A stretch of 6,210 nt of DNA, taken from contig CAZZIQ010000062.1 in the NCBI GenBank assembly GCA_964654355.1, forward strand, positions 1-6,210. Reading direction: 5' to 3'. The position numbers and the translations under genes are program-made. Each line of letters begins with the position of its first letter. Position 1 is the first letter of the stretch. The notes under the pieces were generated by a model. The model had not been told where the DNA came from, searched no databases, and saw only the letters and a program-made list of their open reading frames with translations. Origin of the DNA: CAZZIQ01 sp964654355. GTDB lineage: Bacteria > Pseudomonadota > Gammaproteobacteria > GCF-002020875. This document shows positions 1 through 4,879 of the stretch, piece after piece.

Positions 1-31
1 CCACGCGGTCGTGCAGCGGACGCAGTTTCAT
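1..31 (-). CDS. groES: GroES co-chaperonin (10 kDa chaperonin), N-terminal fragment
   Basis: Only the first ten codons lie in the window, reading MKLRPLHDRV, which is the characteristic GroES N-terminus. GroES is the heptameric lid of the GroEL folding chamber in the cytoplasm. The ATG is supported by an AAGGAG ribosome-binding site at 42-47, ten bases upstream on the minus strand. The gene leaves the window to the left, where groEL is expected to follow. Upstream are a structured leader, a CIRCE operator and a heat-shock-type promoter, which independently fit a groESL operon. The fragment is short, but peptide, ribosome-binding site and operator together make the call secure. Confidence 0.93.
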   Translation of the reverse strand, partial: MKLRPLHDRV

Positions 32-48
32 AAATGACTCTCTCCTTG

Positions 49-64
49 GTTTTTGGACAAAAAC
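49..64 (-). promoter_or_regulatory. Perfect 6-bp hairpin just upstream of the groES ribosome-binding site
   Basis: Positions 49-54 (GTTTTT) and 59-64 (AAAAAC) are perfect complements around a 4-base loop (55-58). In the groES transcript this hairpin ends one base before the AAGGAG ribosome-binding site (42-47). The same U5 tract (59-63) could instead pair with AAGGA of the ribosome-binding site using two G-U pairs, resembling the fourU type of RNA thermometer. The repeat is seen directly; any regulatory role is inference, and a 6-bp A/T-rich stem is weak. Confidence 0.35.
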
Positions 65-80
65 GCCCCCAGAAGGGGCG
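59..80 (-). promoter_or_regulatory. Terminator-like GC hairpin with U tract in the groES leader
   Basis: Read on the minus strand, CGCCCC (75-80) pairs with GGGGCG (64-69) around a 5-base loop, extendable by two G-U pairs, and is followed at once by five U residues (59-63). That is the layout of an intrinsic terminator, but it lies between the groES promoter and the groES start codon. It could attenuate transcription, shield the mRNA 5' end or simply be leader structure. The U tract is short and mixed sequence follows, so strong termination is unlikely. The hairpin is seen; its function is inferred. Confidence 0.4.
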
Positions 81-139
81 CCTATGAAACCGAGCGGGAT
101 TTTTTGAGTGTAGGTTCGCGGCCAGTCAAACCGGCGTTG

Positions 140-166
140 TTAGCACTCTCCCGTGGTGAGTGCTGA
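140..166 (-). promoter_or_regulatory. CIRCE operator (HrcA repressor binding site)
   Basis: The inverted repeat TTAGCACTC (140-148), nine bases, then GAGTGCTGA (158-166) matches the CIRCE consensus TTAGCACTC-N9-GAGTGCTAA with a single mismatch in the right arm. CIRCE is bound by the heat-shock repressor HrcA and is typical of groESL and dnaK operons. It lies directly downstream of the promoter -10 region and would cover the transcription start. It therefore predicts that an hrcA gene exists elsewhere in this genome. The 9-9-9 spacing and the groES context make this call very secure. Confidence 0.96.
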
Positions 167-194
167 TTGTGGGGATTCGGCCCGCAAGGTCAAG
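166..194 (-). promoter_or_regulatory. Heat-shock (sigma-32-like) promoter of groES
   Basis: On the minus strand, CTTGACC (188-194) is followed after 13 bases by CCCCACAAT (166-174), close to the sigma-32 pattern CTTGAA-N13-CCCCATnT. The same region also offers a fair sigma-70 reading, TTGACC, 16 bases, CACAAT. The -10 end abuts the CIRCE operator, so the start site would fall within it near 158-160, giving a leader of about 130 nt. Sigma-32 activation combined with HrcA repression is known for groE in some proteobacteria, for example Xanthomonas. An A7 tract lies further upstream at 222-228. The promoter has not been tested. Confidence 0.7.
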
Positions 195-242
195 CGCCCT
201 AAGGGATCCCAATTGATTAGATTTTTTTATGGGGGGAACGAT

Positions 243-716
243 TTAGTCGCGGCGCTCGCGGACGATTTCACCTTCTTCGATGATTTCGCCTTGGTAATGT
301 TCGAATCGGCTGCCGCCCGACCCGCCGCGACCACCCCGGCCACCTGGCCCTTCTGAAAAACGCCCGCGCAGCCAACGGCGAATCGCCCACCGCCGCGTCC
401 AAGGCAACAGCCCGAGAAAACCTAAGGCGTCGGTAAAGAAACCGGGAGTCAGTAAAAGCGCACCACTGACCAACAGCACCGCGCCCTCCAACAGTTCCTG
501 CGCCGGAAGCGCGCCCTGCAACAGACTCATCTGCGCCCGCGACCAGGTTTCCAGCCCCTGCATTTGCAGCAACCCAACACCAAGAATGGCCGTCAGCACC
601 ACAAGCCCGACCGTCGGCCATGCACCGATGCGCTCGCCGACCTGCACGAAGAGAAAAATCTCGAGCAGCGGCACGGCAATAAAAGCCAGCAACAACACGC
701 GAAAGGGACGCAACAT
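243..716 (-). CDS. fxsA: FxsA family inner-membrane protein
   Basis: This 157-residue membrane protein matches the FxsA family in length, layout and position beside groES. Hydrophobic segments lie at about residues 5-26, 31-52 and 74-103. Family-like features are the early PLLEI (16-20) and LLTPGFFTDALG (88-99). The C-terminal tail is hydrophilic, with a Gly/Arg-rich stretch (123-137) and a charged end, presumably cytoplasmic. In E. coli, extra FxsA relieves exclusion of phage T7 by the F plasmid; its normal role is unknown. The ATG at 716 was chosen because the protein begins MLRPFR just before the first helix and a weak GGA lies nine bases upstream. The reading frame stays open to 902, but that extension lacks family character and overlaps dsbD. 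It points the same way as groES, which has its own promoter, and no terminator is visible between them. Confidence 0.88.
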   Translation of the reverse strand: MLRPFRVLLLAFIAVPLLEIFLFVQVGERIGAWPTVGLVVLTAILGVGLLQMQGLETWSRAQMSLLQGALPAQELLEGAVLLVSGALLLTPGFFTDALGFLGLLPWTRRWAIRRWLRGRFSEGPGGRGGRGGSGGSRFEHYQGEIIEEGEIVRERRD

Positions 717-815
717 GGTAGATTTTCCGGTCATACGCGAAAGCAAACGTGAGCCTGCACTGTACACAAGCCGGCGTCGCTTGCCCACGCTCGCCATCAC
801 GAGGAGATCTCCCAC
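717..815. other. Divergent fxsA-dsbD intergenic region
   Basis: This 99-bp region separates the divergent fxsA and dsbD starts and should hold promoters for both. I could not find a convincing -35/-10 pair on either strand. The only clear element is the dsbD ribosome-binding site GAGGAG at 801-806. A TGTACA palindrome occurs near the middle, with no recognised meaning. Confidence 0.4.
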
Positions 816-3095
816 ATGAAGTTCGCACGTACCCGCGCCGTCTTGCATCACATGCTGATGTTGCCGCTGCTGCTCAGCACCCTGCAGTCCGCACACGCGC
901 AACTCAATAACGATGACGATCCGTTGCCACCGGAAGAAGCATTTCGCTTCAGCGCAGAAGCCATCGACGCGAATACGCTACGCGCAACCTGGACGATTGC
1001 CGAAGGGCACTATATCTATGACAGCAAGCTGCGCTTCGAGAGCGCGACACCGGGCGTGGCGTTGGGCACACCCGAGATCCCCGAAGGCAAGATCAAGAAC
1101 GATGAGTTCTTTGGTGAACAAGAAGTCCACCGTGGCTCGATTCAGATCGAGGTTCCAGTCTTCAATCGCGCCAAGCTCAACAGTCTGCAACTGATTGCAC
1201 ACAGCCAAGGCTGTGCTGATCGCGGCATTTGTTACCCACCGTATCGTATCGAAACCAGCCTCCCGCTGATGGCTGCAGCAAGCGCGAGCAGCAGTGAGAA
1301 ACCGACGGCAGCCGATTTGCTCGGTGGTATTCGCAACGGCGATAAAGGTGGCATCAAAGGTCTCGTCGGACTGGACAGCGACGAACCGCTACCGCCCGAA
1401 GAAGCCTTCCGTTTCTCCGCAGGTGACCTGAACGATGGTGTGGTTACGCTACGCTGGGACATTGCCGATGCGCATTACCTGTATCGCGATAAATTTGCCT
1501 TCACCTTACTTGAGAGTGATGGCCTGCAACTCGGCACACCCGCGATCCCCGCCGGCAAGAAAAAAGACGATCCACTCTTTGGCCAAATTGAAGCGCACTA
1601 CAACGCGGTAGCTTTTGATCTTCCATTGGTCGGCAACGGCAGCGCGCAAATTGAAATCACCTGGCAAGGTTGCGCAGAACGCGGCATCTGCTATCCGCCA
1701 CAAAAACAAATCGTCCGCGTCGCTGGCGCGGGCCTCAGTGCAGATCAAGCGGCTGCACGTGTGCCCGCAATTGCCGGAAGCAACGCCTTGGGTGCATCAG
1801 AACAAGACCGCATCGCCGATAGCCTCGCTAATGATGGCATGGCCTTGGCGCTGCTGACCTTCTTCGGCTTTGGCTTATTGCTCGCATTTACACCCTGCGT
1901 ATTCCCAATGATTCCGATCTTGTCCGGCATCATCATTGGTCAAGGCGAACAACTCACTGCAAAGCGTGGCCTCTACCTCTCCGCGATCTATGTGCTGGCA
2001 ATGGCGCTCACCTATAGCGTAGCCGGTGTTCTTGCGGGACTGTTCGGGCAAAACCTGCAAGCCGCCTTCCAAAACCCATGGGTACTTACCACCTTCGCTG
2101 CAGTCTTCGTCGCACTCGCCTTCTCGATGTTTGGCTTCTATGAATTGCAGCTGCCTTCCAGCCTGCAATCCAAAGTCACCATGCTCAGCAACAAACAAAA
2201 AGGCGGCACCACCAGCGGTGTTGCCATTATGGGTTTGTTGTCTGCCGTCATCGTCGGTCCTTGTGTCGCACCCCCCCTCGCCGGCGCCCTGATCTACATC
2301 GGCCAGACCGGTGACGCCATCCTCGGTGGATTGGCCTTGTTTGCCATGGCCTTGGGTATGGGCGCACCGCTGCTGTTGATTGGCGCATCCGCCGGACGCA
2401 TCTTGCCGCGCGCGGGCGCGTGGATGGATGCGGTGAAAGCCGTGTTCGGCGTCTTAATGCTGGCGGTCGCCATTTGGCTCCTAGAGCGCGTCTTGCCCGC
2501 CACCGTGATCTTGCTGCTGTGGTCCGCGTTACTGATCATCTCGGCCATTTACATGGGTGCTCTGGAACGTATTGCCGAAGGCGCCTCCGGCTGGCGCAAG
2601 CTTTGGAAAGGGCTGGGCATCCTGCTGCTGGGCTGGGGCTTGTTAATGCTGATCGGCGCCAGTGCCGGCAAGAGTGATCCGCTCGCACCGCTCGCCGGAC
2701 TGGGCATGGGCGGCGGCGCTGAAGAAACCCACCTCGAGTTCCGCACGATCAAAGGGGTGGACGGCTTAGAAACTGCGTTGGCACAAGCCAAGGCAGCCAA
2801 GCAAACCGTGATGCTCGACTTTTATGCCGACTGGTGTATCGCCTGTAAGGAATTGGAGAAATACACCTTCACCGATAAAGGGGTACAAGATGCCTTGGCC
2901 GGCACCCTGTTGATTCAAGCAGACGTCACCCAAAACGATGAGGCAGATCAAGCCTTACTGAAAAAACTCGGCTTGATTGGCCCGCCGGCGATCCTGTTCT
3001 ATGACCGTACTGGCAACGAAGTGAAGAACGCGCGGCTCGTGGGCTTTGTGCCAGCCGAAGACTTCATCCCACATGTACGGGCGGCACTGCAATAA
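816..3095 (+). CDS. dsbD: Thiol:disulfide interchange protein DsbD with duplicated N-terminal domain
   Basis: DsbD passes electrons from cytoplasmic thioredoxin across the inner membrane to periplasmic thiol proteins. Of 759 residues, 1-28 form a signal peptide ending AHA before Gln29. Next come two alpha (DsbD N-terminal) domains, about 33-150 and 188-303, with cysteine pairs C133/C139 and C286/C292, each as QGCAxRGICYPP. The beta domain (about 338-617) has eight hydrophobic segments and the redox cysteines C361 (FTPCVFP) and C483 (GPCVAPP). The gamma thioredoxin domain (about 640-759) carries WCIAC, C674/C677. E. coli DsbD is 565 residues with a single alpha domain; the second copy and its linker explain most of the excess. 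The start has GAGGAG nine bases upstream. A thioredoxin-like gene follows after 18 bp, probably in the same operon. All catalytic cysteines are present and the gene appears intact. Confidence 0.96.
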   Translation: MKFARTRAVLHHMLMLPLLLSTLQSAHAQLNNDDDPLPPEEAFRFSAEAIDANTLRATWTIAEGHYIYDSKLRFESATPGVALGTPEIPEGKIKNDEFFGEQEVHRGSIQIEVPVFNRAKLNSLQLIAHSQGCADRGICYPPYRIETSLPLMAAASASSSEKPTAADLLGGIRNGDKGGIKGLVGLDSDEPLPPEEAFRFSAGDLNDGVVTLRWDIADAHYLYRDKFAFTLLESDGLQLGTPAIPAGKKKDDPLFGQIEAHYNAVAFDLPLVGNGSAQIEITWQGCAERGICYPPQKQIVRVAGAGLSADQAAARVPAIAGSNALGASEQDRIADSLANDGMALALLTFFGFGLLLAFTPCVFPMIPILSGIIIGQGEQLTAKRGLYLSAIYVLAMALTYSVAGVLAGLFGQNLQAAFQNPWVLTTFAAVFVALAFSMFGFYELQLPSSLQSKVTMLSNKQKGGTTSGVAIMGLLSAVIVGPCVAPPLAGALIYIGQTGDAILGGLALFAMALGMGAPLLLIGASAGRILPRAGAWMDAVKAVFGVLMLAVAIWLLERVLPATVILLLWSALLIISAIYMGALERIAEGASGWRKLWKGLGILLLGWGLLMLIGASAGKSDPLAPLAGLGMGGGAEETHLEFRTIKGVDGLETALAQAKAAKQTVMLDFYADWCIACKELEKYTFTDKGVQDALAGTLLIQADVTQNDEADQALLKKLGLIGPPAILFYDRTGNEVKNARLVGFVPAEDFIPHVRAALQ
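921..1241 (+). repeat. DsbD alpha domain, copy 1 (coding repeat)
   Basis: Codes for DsbD residues 36-142, from PLPPEEAFRFSA to ICYPP. It aligns along its length with the copy at 1386-1700; by hand I estimate 40-45% identical residues. It contains the cap-loop-like segment FFGEQEVHRG and the Cys pair C133/C139. Codons in the identical protein stretches differ between copies, so the duplication is old and kept by protein-level selection. Confidence 0.85.
1386..1700 (+). repeat. DsbD alpha domain, copy 2 (coding repeat)
   Basis: Codes for DsbD residues 191-295, again from PLPPEEAFRFSA to ICYPP, with cap-loop-like LFGQIEAHYN and Cys pair C286/C292. The first 12 residues are identical to copy 1. 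A Ser/Ala/Gly-rich linker of about 35-45 residues separates the copies. Both retain the features needed for thiol exchange, so neither looks decayed. Confidence 0.85.
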
Positions 3096-3113
3096 ACGCA
3101 TCGGATTGACACC

Positions 3114-3710
3114 ATGACAGGTGCACGCCTCTGGCTATCACTGCTCGCCATCGCTTTGCTTGCGGGCGGCGCGGGTGCGGGCTTGCGCGCATGGCTTCAC
3201 AGCAGTGGGAACGATCCGCTCGCAGAAATCGCTCCACCCAATCCCAACCCGGTACGCCAAGCCATGCCCGACCTGCGCGGCAGCGCTGCGCCCGCGTTTG
3301 CACTGCCGACCTTGCAAGGCGAAACCCGCCGCCTCCGCGATTGGAACGGAAGCGTGCGCCTGATCAACTTTTGGGCCACCTGGTGCCCACCCTGCCGGCG
3401 CGAGCTCCCGACCTTTCAGGCCTTGCAAGATGAATATGGCACACATGGTTTTCAGGTCATCACCATCGCCATTGATGACCCGGACAGCGTGGCACAGTTG
3501 GCGAACGAGCTCGGCCTGCGCTTCCCGCTACTGGCTCACGAAACCCGCACGCTGGCGGTCGCACGCGAATATGGCAATACCCGTGATGTGATGCCGTATT
3601 CAGTGATCGTCGATCGTGACGGTTTGATCGTTGAACAGCATGCCGGCGAGCTGACCCGTCGCCGTGCCGAGCACATCCTGCTGCCATTGCTCAATTTGCC
3701 AAAATCTTGA
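3114..3710 (+). CDS. Membrane-anchored TlpA/ResA-type thioredoxin-like protein
   Basis: This 198-residue protein has an N-terminal hydrophobic segment (about 6-28) that should act as an uncleaved anchor or signal, putting the rest in the periplasm. The thioredoxin fold (about 57-195) carries FWATWCPPC with redox cysteines C91 and C94, and a Met160-Pro161 that fits the cis-proline opposite the active site. This is the TlpA/ResA/CcmG class of reducing thioredoxins; the specific substrate cannot be told from sequence. No cytochrome c maturation genes are nearby, so I do not call it CcmG. It starts 18 bp after dsbD with only a weak GGA eight bases upstream, suggesting cotranscription and perhaps translational coupling. 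DsbD is the likely source of its electrons, which is inferred from adjacency. There is no lipobox cysteine. Confidence 0.88.
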   Translation: MTGARLWLSLLAIALLAGGAGAGLRAWLHSSGNDPLAEIAPPNPNPVRQAMPDLRGSAAPAFALPTLQGETRRLRDWNGSVRLINFWATWCPPCRRELPTFQALQDEYGTHGFQVITIAIDDPDSVAQLANELGLRFPLLAHETRTLAVAREYGNTRDVMPYSVIVDRDGLIVEQHAGELTRRRAEHILLPLLNLPKS

Positions 3711-3784
3711 GCATTTCTGCTGACAACTAAGTGGAAAAATGCGGCGAACGTCGGTCTATGCGCGGCGTATTGTCGCTTTCTTGC

Positions 3785-3813
3785 TGGACAGAACCCGCAC
3801 ACTCGGGCAAAAT
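3785..3813 (+). promoter_or_regulatory. Candidate sigma-70 promoter for aroQ-accB-accC
   Basis: TGGACA (3785-3790, five of six matches to TTGACA) and CAAAAT (3808-3813, four of six to TATAAT) are spaced by exactly 17 bases, about 100 bases before the aroQ start. It is the best pair I found in the 203-bp gap after the thioredoxin gene. No clear terminator precedes it, so readthrough from dsbD is also possible. The call rests on consensus matching alone. Confidence 0.5.
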
Positions 3814-3844
3814 GCGTGGCATTCAAGCAACCGGCCGGCGAATA

Positions 3845-3857
3845 ACGCGTTTCGCGT
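3845..3857 (+). repeat. Short inverted repeat in the aroQ leader
   Basis: ACGCG (3845-3849) and CGCGT (3853-3857) are perfect complements around TTT. No U tract follows, so it is not a terminator. It would lie in the transcript leader if the promoter at 3785-3813 is used. Function unknown; a 5-bp stem can arise by chance. Confidence 0.3.
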
Positions 3858-3875
3858 AAGATCGCCACAAGAAGC

Positions 3876-3888
3876 CGGACGTTGTCCG
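3876..3888 (+). repeat. Short inverted repeat upstream of the aroQ ribosome-binding site
   Basis: CGGAC (3876-3880) and GTCCG (3884-3888) pair around GTT, ending nine bases before the GAGG ribosome-binding site of aroQ (3898-3901). It overlaps the first copy of an 11-base sequence found again before accB. Function unknown. Confidence 0.3.
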
Positions 3889-3889
3889 C
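3879..3889 (+). repeat. 11-base direct repeat, copy 1 (before aroQ)
   Basis: ACGTTGTCCGC occurs here and identically at 4368-4378, each shortly before the ribosome-binding site of a gene in the same presumed operon (aroQ here, accB there). The identity is seen directly; significance is uncertain. Confidence 0.4.
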
Positions 3890-3913
3890 CGAAACCCCGA
3901 GGTCCTGTCGTTC

Positions 3914-4357
3914 ATGACCCAGATCCTTGTCCTTAACGGTCCGAATCTGAATCTACTCGGTACACGCGAGCCCGGGCACTACGGCAACGACACCCTCGAC
4001 AGCATCCTTGCGCGCCTGCGCACGCGCGCCGAAGCCGCCGGGCACAGCCTTGATCATCTGCAGAGCAATGCCGAAGTCACACTAGTGGAACGGGTGCATG
4101 CCGCAGCTAAAGATGGCACGGCGTTCATCTTGATCAATCCAGCCGCTTTCACCCACACCAGCGTTGCCCTACGCGATGCGCTGCTCGGCGTCGGAATTCC
4201 TTTTATTGAGGTGCATTTGTCGAACGTGCACGCCCGCGAAGCGTTTCGTCAGCACTCGTATTTTTCTGACATCGCTGCCGGCGTGATTTCCGGCCTCGGC
4301 GCCCAGGGCTATGACCTTGCGCTTGAGGCCGCTCTCACTCGACTTGCCCAAAACTGA
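3914..4357 (+). CDS. aroQ: 3-dehydroquinate dehydratase, type II
   Basis: The enzyme converts 3-dehydroquinate to 3-dehydroshikimate, the third step of the shikimate pathway, in the cytoplasm; type II enzymes are usually dodecamers. At 147 residues it has the normal family length. Motifs in order are NGPNLNLLGTREPGHYG (8-24) with Arg18 and the catalytic Tyr23, INPAAFTHTS (74-83) with Asn75 and His81, and EVHLSNVHAREAFR (99-112) with Glu99, catalytic His101 and Arg112. Their spacing matches characterised type II enzymes. The start ATG has GAGG (3898-3901) upstream with a rather long 12-base spacing. Pseudomonas has aroQ in the same place between dsbD and accB. It lies 30 bases before accB and is probably cotranscribed with accBC. 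Confidence 0.96.
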   Translation: MTQILVLNGPNLNLLGTREPGHYGNDTLDSILARLRTRAEAAGHSLDHLQSNAEVTLVERVHAAAKDGTAFILINPAAFTHTSVALRDALLGVGIPFIEVHLSNVHAREAFRQHSYFSDIAAGVISGLGAQGYDLALEAALTRLAQN

Positions 4358-4367
4358 TTGCCCACCA

Positions 4368-4378
4368 ACGTTGTCCGC
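4368..4378 (+). repeat. 11-base direct repeat, copy 2 (before accB)
   Basis: Second copy of ACGTTGTCCGC, in the 30-base aroQ-accB gap. It runs into the accB ribosome-binding site, and the overlapping TCCGCGGA (4374-4381) is a palindrome covering part of that site. Confidence 0.4.
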
Positions 4379-4383
4379 GGAGG
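4379..4383 (+). promoter_or_regulatory. accB ribosome-binding site
   Basis: GGAGG lies four bases before the ATG at 4388. It settles the start: the frame is also open from a TTG at 4358, but that codon overlaps the aroQ stop and would add ten residues not found in AccB. The four-base spacing is shorter than usual. Confidence 0.75.
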
Positions 4384-4387
4384 CCAC

Positions 4388-4840
4388 ATGGATATTCGGA
4401 AAGTTAAAAAATTAATCGAACTGCTCGAAGAGTCGGGCATCGCGGAAATTGAAATCAAGGAAGGCGAAGAAGCGGTACGCATCAGCCGAAACTCAACCTC
4501 GGCACCAATGCAGATGCCGATGTATGCGCCCGCACCTGCACCGGTTGCCGCCGCTCCGGCCGCAGCACCTGCAGCCGCCGAACCTGCTGCCGCGTCGATT
4601 CCAAGTGGCCATGCGGTGAAGTCCCCCATGGTCGGCACCTTCTATCGCTCCGCATCACCGGGCGCGAAGCCGTTCGTCGAAGTCGGCGACAGCGTCACTG
4701 CCGGACAAACCCTGTGCATCATTGAAGCCATGAAGATCCTCAACCAGATCGAGTGCGACAAGTCCGGCATTGTCAAAGCCATCCTTGCCGACAACGGCGA
4801 AGCCGTTGAATTTGATCAAGCTTTGTTCGTCATTGAATAA
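4388..4840 (+). CDS. accB: Biotin carboxyl carrier protein of acetyl-CoA carboxylase
   Basis: AccB carries biotin between biotin carboxylase (AccC) and the carboxyltransferase (AccAD) in malonyl-CoA synthesis. At 150 residues it is close to the 156 of E. coli. The N-terminus MDIRKVKKLIELLEESGIAE is typical. An Ala/Pro-rich flexible linker (about 39-72) leads to the biotinyl domain (about 75-150), which has the thumb-like SPGAKPF (90-96) and the biotinylation motif EAMKI with acceptor Lys116. Biotin is attached there by BirA, encoded elsewhere. The usual bacterial accBC pairing follows, with accC 39 bases downstream. No unusual feature. Confidence 0.97.
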   Translation: MDIRKVKKLIELLEESGIAEIEIKEGEEAVRISRNSTSAPMQMPMYAPAPAPVAAAPAAAPAAAEPAAASIPSGHAVKSPMVGTFYRSASPGAKPFVEVGDSVTAGQTLCIIEAMKILNQIECDKSGIVKAILADNGEAVEFDQALFVIE

Positions 4841-4879
4841 GCATTTGCTGCACGTTTACTCGAGTTACGAGGTCCGCTC

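Noticed and set aside
203..210. GGGATCCC palindrome between fxsA and the groES promoter
   Set aside because: An 8-base palindrome without flanking symmetry or a U tract; likely chance.
153..356. 67-codon plus-strand frame across the groES promoter and the end of fxsA
   Set aside because: It begins inside the CIRCE operator and runs antisense to fxsA; no ribosome-binding site or recognisable content.
268..828. Alternative 186-codon minus-strand frame overlapping fxsA
   Set aside because: Shifted frame of fxsA with Arg/Ala-rich composition and no family features.
717..902. N-terminal extension of fxsA by 62 codons
   Set aside because: The extension overlaps the start of dsbD on the opposite strand, has no FxsA-like content and would place a non-hydrophobic arm before the first membrane helix; the ATG at 716 fits the family.
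3711..3742. Possible terminator after the thioredoxin gene (GCATTT with AAATGC)
   Set aside because: Only a 6-bp A/T-rich stem with a 20-base loop and no U tract; not credible as an intrinsic terminator.
3739..3936. 65-codon plus-strand frame between the thioredoxin gene and aroQ
   Set aside because: No ribosome-binding site, Arg/Pro-rich composition, overlaps the aroQ start and contains the likely promoter.
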